Shown: positions 17,389-24,777, counted from the first letter of the stretch. The stretch: DNA of 64,000 nucleotides from PALSA-1296 sp038210275 (GCA_038210275.1 JBBQWV010000018.1:1-64000), one strand, 5' to 3'. Numbers and translations: made by a program. The notes: a model not told the origin generated them from the letters alone.

Positions 17389-19302
17389 ATGCGCAATCAT
17401 GTTGTCTTGATATTGATCTTTTCGCTACTCCTTGTTCACTCCGTTCAGGCAAGTACTATTTCTGCAAATACATTCCTGACCCGGCGCTCCGGAAATGAGA
17501 TCAAAATGCCTCTTGAAAAAGCTTCGTATTATCGTGTTGATAAAAATGCTCTTCTCAAATGTTTTAGCAGCAACGGGCACCTTCAGCTCACGGATTTTCC
17601 GGGAAAATCCGGAGAAGTTCTTTCACTCGATCTAAAACCTGCGCATTCCGCGATTGATGGAAAAACGGAATGTATCGTGACAACAACTCAAGGCGACCAG
17701 CATTTTGTGCCTCCTTCGGCAGTATGTTATCGTGGTATAGTTTCTGGCGAAGAGCATTCTGTGGTTTTTATATCGGTATCAGATGAAATGTTTATTTGCT
17801 CTATTCATAGAGAAGATGTTACTACTTACGTCTTCGGTCCGGAAAAAAATTCAGAGCAATCCGAAAATTATATTCTTCTTCCGGAATATGCACTTCTTGG
17901 TACTGCACCGTTCACACCATTCAATTGTATTAATGAAGGCATCATACAACCTAAACAGTTGCCGTCGGTCGAAGAACTTCTTTCGAACAGAAAAACAAAT
18001 CTTCAAAACCAGCCTCTCGATAACGGGAAATTGCTTCAGACCGATATTGCCGTCGAAGCCGATAGCCAGTTCTATGGTGCGATCGGAGGAGACCCTGCAA
18101 AGACTATCGCTTATATCGGAGCGATATTCAGTATGTCGAGCATGATCTACGAAAATGAAGCTAACCTTACTCATCATCTGAGTTGGATAAAGGTCTGGAC
18201 TACATCTGATCCGTATCAAGTGCATGGTAATGCTTATGCTCTTCCTGATACTGTTCGTCGGTACTGGCAAAAAAAATATGCAGCAGTTCAACGCGATGTT
18301 GCTCATGTAATGACATCGATCGGTTATGGCGGCGGCGGCTTTGGGTACTATTCGCTTTGCGATCCGGCTAATTCCTATAGTGTAAGTTCTCCGCAGACGG
18401 GTCATACCTACCCTACGTTTGCTTTCACCTATGATACGTATATTATTTCGCATGAAGTAGGTCATAATTTTAATTTAATTCATACTCATGATTGCTGGTG
18501 GAATCCGCCGCTCGATACTTGCTATACAAAAGACGATGCAAGTCTTGCACTTTCCGATGCATGTTATTCGAAACCTATTATTCCCCACAAAAATCCGGGG
18601 ACGATCATGAGCTATTGTCAGAATACGAACTATAGCTTATCCGGAAATTTTGCAGAATATAAAGTCGAGATGACCTTTTCGCACAGGCCTGATAGCGTCA
18701 TGCGTGTCAGCGCTGAAAATGCGGCTTGTATTGCGCCGCCGACTGATCCTACCGTCATTCTCTTATCTCCACGGGGAGGAGAATCCTATCTTGGCGGTGC
18801 GACGATCCCGCTGCAATGGACGTATGCAAATATCCAAAACGTCTCGCTTGAATATTCTACAAATAGCGGCACGTCATGGAATCCCATCCAGAATAATATT
18901 CCCGTTGCTCCGACAACGACGCAGTGGGTAATGCCGAATATCAGTTCGACAAAAATGCTTGTCCGAATCTTCGATCCGTCGCATACTGCCGTCGGCGATA
19001 CAAGCCTCATGTTTTTCACGCTTACAAAAAATGCTGTGCGTTCTGAACTGACGGAGAAAATATTTACCGTCATTCCGAATCCGGCAAAAGAATATCTCAT
19101 CCTCAAAGCAGATGCTCTGACAGGCATGATCCAATGCGATGTCGTTGATGAACTCGGCATTACTCGTAAGCAATTTAGCAAAATGCAATACTCATCTGAC
19201 GGCGTGAAGCTCGATCTTCATGGCATGACGGCAGGGAAATATTTCCTGCGCATAAAACAGGTAGGGATGCAAGATACCGTCGTCAGTTTTGTGGTGGAGT
19301 AA
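17389..19302 (+). CDS. T9SS-secreted metzincin metalloprotease (reprolysin-like)
   Basis: A 637-residue protein. It has a signal peptide (ending SVQAS, about residue 22), a propeptide-like region (about 25-205), and a zinc protease domain (about 215-440) with HEVGHNFNLIH at 355-365 giving ligands H355, H359 and H365 and catalytic E356. The Met-turn GTIMSYC follows. The C-terminal half has a PRGGESYLGG...IPLQW Ig-like segment and a T9SS sorting domain starting FTVIPNPAKEY. The metzincin position usually occupied by Gly (HExxHxxGxxH) is Asn here. It is probably exported and cell-surface attached or released, acting as a protease in nutrient capture. Confidence 0.9.
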   Translation: MRNHVVLILIFSLLLVHSVQASTISANTFLTRRSGNEIKMPLEKASYYRVDKNALLKCFSSNGHLQLTDFPGKSGEVLSLDLKPAHSAIDGKTECIVTTTQGDQHFVPPSAVCYRGIVSGEEHSVVFISVSDEMFICSIHREDVTTYVFGPEKNSEQSENYILLPEYALLGTAPFTPFNCINEGIIQPKQLPSVEELLSNRKTNLQNQPLDNGKLLQTDIAVEADSQFYGAIGGDPAKTIAYIGAIFSMSSMIYENEANLTHHLSWIKVWTTSDPYQVHGNAYALPDTVRRYWQKKYAAVQRDVAHVMTSIGYGGGGFGYYSLCDPANSYSVSSPQTGHTYPTFAFTYDTYIISHEVGHNFNLIHTHDCWWNPPLDTCYTKDDASLALSDACYSKPIIPHKNPGTIMSYCQNTNYSLSGNFAEYKVEMTFSHRPDSVMRVSAENAACIAPPTDPTVILLSPRGGESYLGGATIPLQWTYANIQNVSLEYSTNSGTSWNPIQNNIPVAPTTTQWVMPNISSTKMLVRIFDPSHTAVGDTSLMFFTLTKNAVRSELTEKIFTVIPNPAKEYLILKADALTGMIQCDVVDELGITRKQFSKMQYSSDGVKLDLHGMTAGKYFLRIKQVGMQDTVVSFVVE

Positions 19303-19439
19303 AAGCAGGGAATCTGTTTTTAATCAAAAAAGCTGTTCTCATTGACGGTTAGCGTTGCTGAAATTCTTCGCTAACCATCTGATCTTTCGTTTGAGAGCCG
19401 CGGATTAAGTTATAACCATCGGAAGAAAGGCTAACCCCT

Positions 19440-19490
19440 CGCCAGGTACTCAGGGAGAGGGGCAGGGGTGAGGGAGAGACCCTCTCTGCT
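19440..19490. repeat. CCCCTCGCC...GAGGGGCAGGGGTGAGG repeat
   Basis: CCCTCGCCAGGTACTCAGGGAGAGGGGCAGGGGTGAGGGAGAG-type sequence pairs CCCTC with GAGGG words. Nearby, ACGACTAAAGACTACCAACTAACGACT is another short-word array. It follows the metalloprotease and carries no coding potential. Copies with this wording are common in many environmental genomes, from general knowledge. Confidence 0.5.
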
Positions 19491-19509
19491 AACGACTAAA
19501 GACTACCAA

Positions 19510-19742
19510 CTAACGACTGCCCAAGCTATCCGGCTTACAAACCAAACAAGGTTTATAATACTTTATGGCTTCGTCGCGGCTGATCTGTATTTTCTTTTGG
19601 ATAGGAAGCGGCAGGTCTCGCGGTGATACTTATTTCCTTTGCGCGTAATATAGACTGTCTTCGGGAGCTTTTGCGCAGATAACTCCGGTGCAATGACAAG
19701 AAAAATAAGCAGAACGATGTAGCGGCTTCTATAGGCTATCAT
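19510..19742 (-). pseudogene. Frameshifted small secreted zinc-ribbon-like protein
   Basis: ATG 19742-19740 overlaps the stop of the DUF5615 gene (ATGA). The first frame gives a signal peptide (YIVLLIFLVIAPELSAQK) then VYITRKGNKYHRETCRFLSK and stops early at 19563. The neighbouring frame continues KIQISRDEAIKYYKPCLVC and KPDSLGSR to TAG 19512-19510. Together they restore the familiar pattern KYHxxxC...I...A...YxPCxxCxP. The break lies in an A-rich run (AAAAGAAAA, about 19590-19600); one missing A explains it. It is either a real decay, a phase-variable tract or an assembly error. If only the first frame is used, a 59-residue product without the second cysteine pair results. Confidence 0.75.
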
Positions 19743-20080
19743 TTGTCTCTCAATTCCACTATCGGTTCACCACTTTCTATTAGCGATAATACTTCAGGGA
19801 GTTTTGCTGCGAAGATCCTTTTTAGCGATTCATTAGAGGTATTACCGCAGCGTAGCCAGATCACTTGCGGAGGGGCGCCGAAATATTCAACAAGTGTTAT
19901 GAAATCGCTGTCTTTCGTAATGACGATTGCTTCTTCTGTTCTTGCTTTCAGGAATATTTCGGTATCATCTGCATCGCGCAAACCTATATCCCGTAGTGGA
20001 GTTACGTTATGTTCCGGGAATTCCTCATTCAGCCATAATGCAATAGCCGGTGAGAGATGTGCATCCAACCACAATTTCAT
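19739..20080 (-). CDS. DUF5615 PIN-like protein, probable toxin
   Basis: A 113-residue Mut7-C/PIN-like protein. It begins MKLWLDAHLSPAIALWL, with D6 as the first acidic residue, and has LRDADDTEIFLKA, VITKDSDF and VIWLRCGNTSN; these are the acidic positions expected of a PIN-type RNase fold. Its start overlaps the DUF433 stop by 4 bases, and its own stop overlaps the next small gene by 4 bases. DUF433/DUF5615 pairs are predicted type II toxin-antitoxin modules, so this would be the nuclease. Toxicity is inferred, not shown. Confidence 0.88.
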   Translation of the reverse strand: MKLWLDAHLSPAIALWLNEEFPEHNVTPLRDIGLRDADDTEIFLKARTEEAIVITKDSDFITLVEYFGAPPQVIWLRCGNTSNESLKRIFAAKLPEVLSLIESGEPIVELRDK

Positions 20081-20301
20081 ACGAGCACTAATTCATGCCC
20101 GACGGACTTCGAGGCGTATTGAAGCGCGGCTTTGATGTCATCGCTTTCGAGATCGGGTAATTCAAGAAGAACCTCTTCACGCGACAGACCGCTTGCAAGG
20201 AGATCGAGTACGTCCTGCACTCGAATCCGCATTCCGCGAATGCTTGGCTTTCCACCACACTTCGCAGGATCGATAGTAATTCGTTGCAATAAATTTTCCA
20301 T
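20077..20301 (-). CDS. DUF433 antitoxin-like protein
   Basis: A 74-residue DUF433 protein with the family hallmark ITIDPAKCGGKPSIRGMRIR, then a helical HTH-like part VQDVLDLLASGLSREEVL and LPDLESDDIKAALQYA. It is the usual partner of DUF5615 proteins, binding DNA and presumably neutralising the toxin. It is first in a translationally coupled three-gene set (20301 to 19510), so it is probably autoregulated. The short leader is consistent with that. Confidence 0.88.
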   Translation of the reverse strand: MENLLQRITIDPAKCGGKPSIRGMRIRVQDVLDLLASGLSREEVLLELPDLESDDIKAALQYASKSVGHELVLV

Positions 20302-20623
20302 ACAAAGCTAACAAACCCCAAGCTGAAATTGCTCCAAAGGCATAACGCACTACTCGTCTTGCGAGAAGGGCATGTGTGAGTGGATAGCCTTCACTGACAA
20401 AATCTAAACCTTAATTCGAGAGATTTTAATTTTGTGCAAGTATCTCTGGCTCAAGGACAAGAAAAATAAGAAGAACGATGCACAGGCTTGGTGGAAATGC
20501 TCAGAAGACCTCAGTAGGTGATGTAGTAACTGTTATTTCGAACGGAACCAAGTGCCCAAACAAATTCTTAAGAAGAGAATCTTTAACACCATATTTCCGA
20601 AGGGATTTGAGTGATGTGCTACT
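20302..20623. other. Intergenic region with a decayed gene remnant
   Basis: This 322-base gap holds a degenerate minus-strand copy (about 20433-20487) of the signal-peptide part of the frameshifted gene at 19510-19742. I see no intact open frame or strong hairpin in the rest. Confidence 0.5.
20433..20487 (-). pseudogene. Remnant of a second small secreted zinc-ribbon-like gene
   Basis: The minus strand reads CATCGTTCTTCTTATTTTTC and translates as LCIVLLIFLVLEPEILAQN before a stop. The functional-looking copy at about 19690-19730 reads YIVLLIFLVIAPELSAQK. Most of about 55 bases align. Nothing of the cysteine-rich part is visible beyond the stop. Confidence 0.55.
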
Positions 20624-20911
20624 ATGAAAGTTATCTATAAAATAACATATCCGAATGGCAAGATTTATATCGGCAAGGATTTGACCGATAGCATCAATTA
20701 TTTCGGAAGTGCAAGCAGCGATCTCATTGCAAAAGATTTTCCGAGAGAACTTCGAAAAGATTTTACCATAAGAAGAGAAATTTTGTGGGAGTCCGAGACG
20801 GCTTCAGATAATGAGGTGAACATGAAAGAAGTAGAATATATAAAAAATTTCCGTTCAAACAATCCCACCGTCGGTTACAACCGCTGGCCGAAATATGACG
20901 AAACGAAGTAA
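20624..20911 (+). CDS. Small GIY-YIG-like nuclease-fold protein
   Basis: A 95-residue protein. The N-terminus IYKITYPNGKIYIGKD and the following NYFGSAS match the GIY-YIG start (here IYK...IYIGK), with a later Glu in MKEVEYIKNF. It lacks an obvious catalytic Arg in the usual spacing, so activity is uncertain. It differs from the GIY-YIG protein at 22451, which is of the UvrC-like YhbQ type and flanked by repeats; this one is not flanked. It might be a homing-type or DNA-repair relative. Confidence 0.68.
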   Translation: MKVIYKITYPNGKIYIGKDLTDSINYFGSASSDLIAKDFPRELRKDFTIRREILWESETASDNEVNMKEVEYIKNFRSNNPTVGYNRWPKYDETK

Positions 20912-20985
20912 ACGTACAGGGCAAATCTAAAGTTAAGTTCGTCCCACCCTAAATCAAGCATCATCTTCTAAAAGAAAGGGGCCAG

Positions 20986-21693
20986 TTAATGCAGAATAGT
21001 AAATGCAGAATTTATGAGGGTTTGTTTTGCATCCAATAGATGAAGCTGGTATGCGCCGGAGGGTAGATTCTGCACATTGATCCGTGCATCATCGGATAGC
21101 GTTCCATGAAGTATTTCAGCGCCGCTCATAGAAAAAATTTCATACCTATATCCCGCCTGTGCGTTGCGGAGTCCTCGCACGAAAATATAACTTCCGGCAG
21201 GGTTCGGCGCTATGGTAACTTCAGGAATTGGCATTTGCGGACTGACAGCAGATGTGCTGTTTGTTAGGGCAAGCGTTACGCAGTTACCGCCTAGTATAGT
21301 TGATCCGTCTGAGACATATATGCAGTAGCTTTCGGTGTCAGGTCTATCGGCGTAGGGAACGACTATGACTTCAAGCGGAAGCATTTGGTTCTGACCGATA
21401 CCTATGATATCTCCATCGTGCACGACGTTTCCATTAATCTTAGTGGAGATGACCCACTGAATTGCAGACTTTTGGCTCACCGTGAAAGATCCTACAAAAC
21501 CAGTAGAAGTGACAAAGCCGCGAAGAGTATGCTGCGGTACCGTTTTCTCATTCATATTATACGTGATGAATGTGGAATCAAGTGAAACTTCCATATAAGT
21601 CGGGTGTAGGTTTGTCTGTGCGTTGCCGCTACTTGCAGAAATGATGAGAAAACTCAGAGCAAACATGAGAGGAAGTGAGGTTCGTGTTTTCAT
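20986..21693 (-). CDS. T9SS-sorted secreted protein of unknown function
   Basis: A 235-residue protein with a signal peptide (about 1-25, ending SSGNAQ). A beta-rich N-terminal domain contains two Cys (SYCIYVSDG and GGNCVTL) that could pair. The C-terminal T9SS sorting domain from about 160 contains VTIAPNPAGSYIFV, YEIFSMSGAEILHG and LPSGAYQLHLLD. The core domain is not recognised. It stands alone, divergent from the Rrf2 regulator. Confidence 0.8.
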   Translation of the reverse strand: MKTRTSLPLMFALSFLIISASSGNAQTNLHPTYMEVSLDSTFITYNMNEKTVPQHTLRGFVTSTGFVGSFTVSQKSAIQWVISTKINGNVVHDGDIIGIGQNQMLPLEVIVVPYADRPDTESYCIYVSDGSTILGGNCVTLALTNSTSAVSPQMPIPEVTIAPNPAGSYIFVRGLRNAQAGYRYEIFSMSGAEILHGTLSDDARINVQNLPSGAYQLHLLDAKQTLINSAFTILH

Positions 21694-21820
21694 AGATGTA
21701 ATTGTGTGCGATGATGATAAAAATCAACACATGGTTACTAAGGGTAGTTCTTTCGGAGAATGAGGTATAGAATACTATATTCCGGAGAAACCTCTTCCCC
21801 CCATTTTACGTTTAGTACAA

Positions 21821-21841
21821 AGGCTCCTAAAACGAGCCTTT
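21821..21841 (+). promoter_or_regulatory. Small hairpin upstream of the Rrf2 operator
   Basis: AAGGCTC and GAGCCTT pair perfectly around a 7-base loop. There is no U-tract, so I do not call it a terminator. It lies between the divergent T9SS gene and the Rrf2 operator. Confidence 0.45.
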
Positions 21842-21852
21842 AATTAAGTTAC

Positions 21853-21879
21853 AAAGTAGGACTAAATTAGTCGTACTTT
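21853..21879 (+). promoter_or_regulatory. Near-perfect palindromic operator of the Rrf2/ISC regulator
   Basis: The 27-base site reads AAAGTAGGACTAA, a central A, then TTAGTCGTACTTT. Twelve of thirteen pairs match. It ends 17 bases before ATG 21897 and overlaps a -7-like TACTTTAG (21874-21881). Binding of the Rrf2 protein here would block transcription, so autoregulation is likely. Confidence 0.75.
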
Positions 21880-21896
21880 AGGAAAAGTTAGGACGA

Positions 21897-22298
21897 ATGC
21901 TCAGGCTATCAAAACGTGTGGAATATGGACTTATGGCGCTTCAGTACTTGGCAAAGTCCGGTACGGTAGCGACGACGCGCGAAATTTCGGCGTCGAAGAA
22001 TATTCCGTATGACTTGCTTGCGAAGGTGATGCAGTCATTGAAATCCGAAGGCATTATTGATTCATACCAAGGTGTACGCGGCGGATATGCGCTGCTCTTC
22101 TCGCCGGAATCAATTAATCTTTCGCGTGTCGTCAAAGCACTCGATGAGCATACAACGATCACCGAATGCATCTCTCCATCGGGCGAGCATGCAACGTGTC
22201 AGATGTTCGATACCTGCACGATCAAAGAACCGATGAATAAACTTCAGCTTCGCATGGAGGAATCCATGGGGAAGATGACGATAGCGGAATTGCTTTGA
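21897..22298 (+). CDS. Rrf2-family transcriptional regulator of the ISC operon (IscR-like)
   Basis: A 133-residue winged-helix regulator. The N-terminus LRLSKRVEYGLMALQYLA and GVRGGYALLFSPESINL are Rrf2/IscR hallmarks. Three cysteines, C91, C101 and C107 (ECISPSGEHATCQMFDTC), would bind an Fe-S cluster. It leads the ISC gene set and is preceded by a palindromic operator, so it probably senses cluster status and represses the operon. A repeat-bracketed nuclease gene now separates it from iscS. IscR, RirA and NsrR are alternative identities; context favours an IscR-like role. Confidence 0.9.
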   Translation: MLRLSKRVEYGLMALQYLAKSGTVATTREISASKNIPYDLLAKVMQSLKSEGIIDSYQGVRGGYALLFSPESINLSRVVKALDEHTTITECISPSGEHATCQMFDTCTIKEPMNKLQLRMEESMGKMTIAELL

Positions 22299-22310
22299 TT
22301 TTGTTTTTAG

Positions 22311-22436
22311 GTGTCATTGCGAGGAGCCGCGAAGCGCGACGAAGCAATCCCCTGAGGATTGGTAGAAAGTAACGTTCTGCAAATACATTGTGGGAATCGC
22401 TTCGTCAGTCGCTATCGCATCTACTCGCAATGACAC
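22311..22436. repeat. Full palindromic GTCATTGCGAG element
   Basis: The arms GTGTCATTGCGAG...GACGAAGCAATCCCC and GGGAATCGCTTCGTC...CTCGCAATGACAC surround a centre of about 45 bases. The element begins 12 bases after the Rrf2 stop codon and ends 14 bases before the GIY-YIG start. Confidence 0.85.
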
Positions 22437-22450
22437 AGTAAGAAAAAAAG

Positions 22451-22750
22451 ATGTCGGGATTAAGCAAACGATATTACTTGTATATGATGACAAACAAACA
22501 CTTGAATGTCCTTTATACAGGAGTTAGGAATGATCTCCGGCGAAGAGTAAACGAGCACAAGGAAAAGAAAATAGAAAGCTTTTCAAAACAGTATAATACT
22601 GATCGGCTCGTTTATTACGAAGAGTTTTATGAAGTAGATCAGGCTATTGCCCGCGAAAAACAAATTAAAGGTGGCTCGCGAAAAAAGAAAGATTTACTAG
22701 TTGAGAAAATGAATCAGGAATGGAAGGATCTCTCGGTAGAGTTTTTGTAG
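22451..22750 (+). CDS. GIY-YIG nuclease, YhbQ/UvrC-like, inside repeat element
   Basis: A 99-residue single-domain GIY-YIG protein. It begins KRYYLYMMTNKHLNVLYTGV (variant Y-Y and YTG), has R-rich NDLRRRVNEH (the Arg of the active site), YYEEFYEVDQAIAREKQIK (catalytic Glu region), and a basic end GGSRKKKD. Such proteins are predicted DNA endonucleases. The gene sits between two copies of the GTCATTGCGAG repeat and appears to have been inserted between the regulator and iscS. It could be cotranscribed with the ISC operon. Whether it mobilises the repeat is unknown. Confidence 0.88.
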   Translation: MSGLSKRYYLYMMTNKHLNVLYTGVRNDLRRRVNEHKEKKIESFSKQYNTDRLVYYEEFYEVDQAIAREKQIKGGSRKKKDLLVEKMNQEWKDLSVEFL

Positions 22751-22769
22751 AGAGAAATTCTGCCATTAT

Positions 22770-22804
22770 TTAGGGGATTGCTTCGCTATCACTCGCAATG
22801 ACAC
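22770..22804. repeat. Right-half GTCATTGCGAG repeat
   Basis: TTAGGGGATTGCTTCG...CTCGCAATGACAC equals the right arm of the full elements. No left arm lies nearby except that of the element upstream of the nuclease gene. Confidence 0.75.
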
Positions 22805-22836
22805 AAAGACAAAATTTTTGAAAAGGAAACGATACA

Positions 22837-24069
22837 ATGGTAAAGATACCGATATACTTAGATAATAACGCCACCACGCCTGTTGACCCTCGCGTGCTTG
22901 AGGCGATGATGCCGTATTTTACCGAGAAATTCGGTAATGCTGCAAGCCGTAATCACAGCTTTGGCTGGTCGGCAGAGGAGGGTGTTGATTGGGCACGTAA
23001 TACGATCGCCAAATATATTGGCGCCGATGAAAAAGAGATCGTCTTTACTTCCGGTTCGACCGAAGCAAATAATCTTGCCATCAAAGGCGTTGCCGAGATG
23101 TATGCCTCCAAAGGTAATCACATCATCACCTGCACGACTGAGCATAAAGCTGTGCTTGATACATGCAAAGCTCTGGAGCGCAAGGGTTCGCGCGTCACGT
23201 ATCTGACCGTCAATAGTGAAGGATTTATTAATCTCGATGAACTTCGCGCTGCGATCACCGATCAGACGATTCTTGTCACGATCATGCATGCCAATAATGA
23301 GATCGGCGTGATACAAGATATTGAAGCCATCGGAAAAATTTGTCATGAGAAGGGTGTGCTCTTCCATACCGATGCAACGCAGTCCATCGGTAAAATACCT
23401 TTCGATGCTCAACGAATGAATGTTGATCTTGCATCAATGTCAGCACATAAAATGTACGGACCGAAAGGCGTCGGCGCTTTATATGTTCGCAAAAAAAATC
23501 CTCGCGTTAAGCTTACATCTCAAATGGATGGCGGCGGGCATGAGCGCGGAATGCGTTCGGGCACGCTGAATGTGCCTGGCATCGTCGGACTTGCAAAAGC
23601 GCTTGAGATATGTATGACGGATATGTCCGTCGAAGTGCCACGCATTCAAGGCATGCGCGATAAACTTTGGAATTTGCTCAATGCCGAGCTTGATGAGCTG
23701 TATATCAATGGACCTGATCCATTGAAGAATCCTGAATCACGCTTACCTGGAAATCTCAATGTCAGCTTTGCATTCGTCGAAGGCGAAGCAATGATGATGG
23801 GCATTAAGGATATCGCCGTTAGTTCAGGGTCTGCTTGTACATCAGCAAGCTTAGAGCCGAGTTATATTTTAAAGGCGCTCGGAGTCGGAGAAGATCTAGC
23901 GCATACATCTATTCGTTTTGGAATCGGAAGATTCAACACGGATGAAGAGATCGAGTACACTGCAAAAGATGTGATCAAAGCAGTGCTTCATCTGCGCGAT
24001 ATGTCGCCGCTTTATGAAATGGCGAAGATGGGAATAGATTTGAAATCAGTAGAGTGGGCAGCACACTAA
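22837..24069 (+). CDS. iscS: Cysteine desulfurase IscS
   Basis: A 410-residue class V aminotransferase-fold PLP enzyme that takes sulfur from cysteine for Fe-S assembly. Seen are YLDNNATTPVDPRVLEAM, TSGSTEANNLAIKG, HTDATQSIGK, the PLP lysine in SAHKMYGPKG (K205) and the persulfide cysteine in SSGSACTSAS (C334). The length fits IscS/NifS group I with its long active-site loop. A Shine-Dalgarno AAAAGGAAA precedes ATG 22837. It donates sulfur to IscU encoded 0.7 kb downstream. Confidence 0.96.
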   Translation: MVKIPIYLDNNATTPVDPRVLEAMMPYFTEKFGNAASRNHSFGWSAEEGVDWARNTIAKYIGADEKEIVFTSGSTEANNLAIKGVAEMYASKGNHIITCTTEHKAVLDTCKALERKGSRVTYLTVNSEGFINLDELRAAITDQTILVTIMHANNEIGVIQDIEAIGKICHEKGVLFHTDATQSIGKIPFDAQRMNVDLASMSAHKMYGPKGVGALYVRKKNPRVKLTSQMDGGGHERGMRSGTLNVPGIVGLAKALEICMTDMSVEVPRIQGMRDKLWNLLNAELDELYINGPDPLKNPESRLPGNLNVSFAFVEGEAMMMGIKDIAVSSGSACTSASLEPSYILKALGVGEDLAHTSIRFGIGRFNTDEEIEYTAKDVIKAVLHLRDMSPLYEMAKMGIDLKSVEWAAH

Positions 24070-24070
24070 T

Positions 24071-24187
24071 TAGCTATGAGCGCTGAGTAATGAGGACTGA
24101 GTGTTATTACGCAGCACTTGTGAAAGATTCGTATTTTTGCATGACAACGATTTTACTTAGCACTCATAGCTCAGCACTCAGCACTTA
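24071..24187. repeat. Hairpin made of short repeated words (ACTGAGTGCTGAG type)
   Basis: The left arm has GCTATGAGCGCTGAGTAATG and GACTGAGTG; the right arm has AGCACTCATAGCTCAGCACT and CAGCACTT. It lies between iscS and the next gene. A -7-type TATTTTTG at 24132-24139 sits in its loop, so the repeat may carry a promoter. Confidence 0.7.
24132..24139 (+). promoter_or_regulatory. -7 box TATTTTTG upstream of the 24196 gene
   Basis: TTCGTATTTTTGCATG matches CG-TAnnTTTG-CA. It is 56 bases before ATG 24196 and could drive an internal ISC transcript starting at iscU's neighbour. No -33 TTG at proper spacing is seen. Confidence 0.45.
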
Positions 24188-24195
24188 AAAAAGAC

Positions 24196-24690
24196 ATGCC
24201 AAGTTCAGACATATTTATAGATTATCCGTACGAGCTTTTTAGCTTCATGCGTGAGATACATAAGCCGGTGTTCCATAACTCGAACATCTTCTTGCGCGAT
24301 ATGCAGTATTCCATTCAGGATTACTTTCAGGATAAGCAAGGCGTAACAGTTCGCGATCCTGAAGCAGAACGTATCACTCAGGAAGTCGCAAGAGCTTTCG
24401 AGAGTAAAGGAATTTTTAAGAAGGTAAATCCGCAAGGATATACGCTGAATTATCCTGAACTTGTTGCCAGCAAAACGGGCAATACCCGTGGTGGAATGCA
24501 AGGGGAGTTACCCGATCAGATGCCGCCGCCCAAAGCCGCAGCACCTGCGCCAGCTCCGAAAGCCGCTGCTCCGTCAGCAGCAGCAAAACCAGTTGCCGCA
24601 CCAAGCGTACCCAAACCAGCTGCTGTGCCTATAGTTGCAGGGGCTACGCCGGCAGGAGCAAAAGCTCCTCCGCCATGGCTGAAGAAATAA
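24196..24690 (+). CDS. Unknown ISC-cluster protein with Pro/Ala-rich tail
   Basis: A 164-residue cytoplasmic protein, not recognised. Residues 1-100 are a folded-looking helical region (SFMREIHKPVFHNSNIFLRD, QEVARAFESKGIFKKVNPQG). From about 113 the sequence is a flexible Pro/Ala/Lys tail ending PPPWLKK. The position between iscS and iscU, with gaps of 126 and 87 bases, suggests an accessory role in Fe-S assembly or a scaffold link. No cysteine-rich motif is present. Function is unknown. Confidence 0.7.
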   Translation: MPSSDIFIDYPYELFSFMREIHKPVFHNSNIFLRDMQYSIQDYFQDKQGVTVRDPEAERITQEVARAFESKGIFKKVNPQGYTLNYPELVASKTGNTRGGMQGELPDQMPPPKAAAPAPAPKAAAPSAAAKPVAAPSVPKPAAVPIVAGATPAGAKAPPPWLKK

Positions 24691-24777
24691 GCAAACAATG
24701 ATAGACGCTTTGGCATAAAAGTTGAATCAAAAAAGAATAGAAAACGTATAAAATAGCAGAAAGTAAAGGATAAGATT

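Larger units (their letters stand above)
22311..22804. mobile_element. Candidate repeat-bracketed GIY-YIG element
   Basis: A full GTCATTGCGAG palindrome (22311-22436), a GIY-YIG gene (22451-22750) and a right-end half palindrome (22770-22804) form one compact block of 494 bases. It lies between the Rrf2 regulator and iscS. The outer ends are GTGTCATTGCGAG and CTCGCAATGACAC. I interpret it as a possible autonomous unit related to the non-autonomous copies elsewhere. That is inference from position and shared ends. Confidence 0.5.

Noticed and set aside
19585..19605. Programmed -1 frameshift as explanation for the broken small gene
   Set aside because: The A-rich run does not form a standard X-XXY-YYZ slippery heptamer in the required frame and no following pseudoknot is evident; a base deletion is simpler.
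20624..20911. Whether the 95-residue GIY-YIG-like protein is also part of a repeat element
   Set aside because: No GTCATT palindrome is found within several hundred bases on either side.
24141..24188. A 15-codon frame right after the TATTTTTG box in the iscS-24196 gap
   Set aside because: It lies entirely in the word hairpin and its residues only reflect the repeat; too weak to call a leader peptide.
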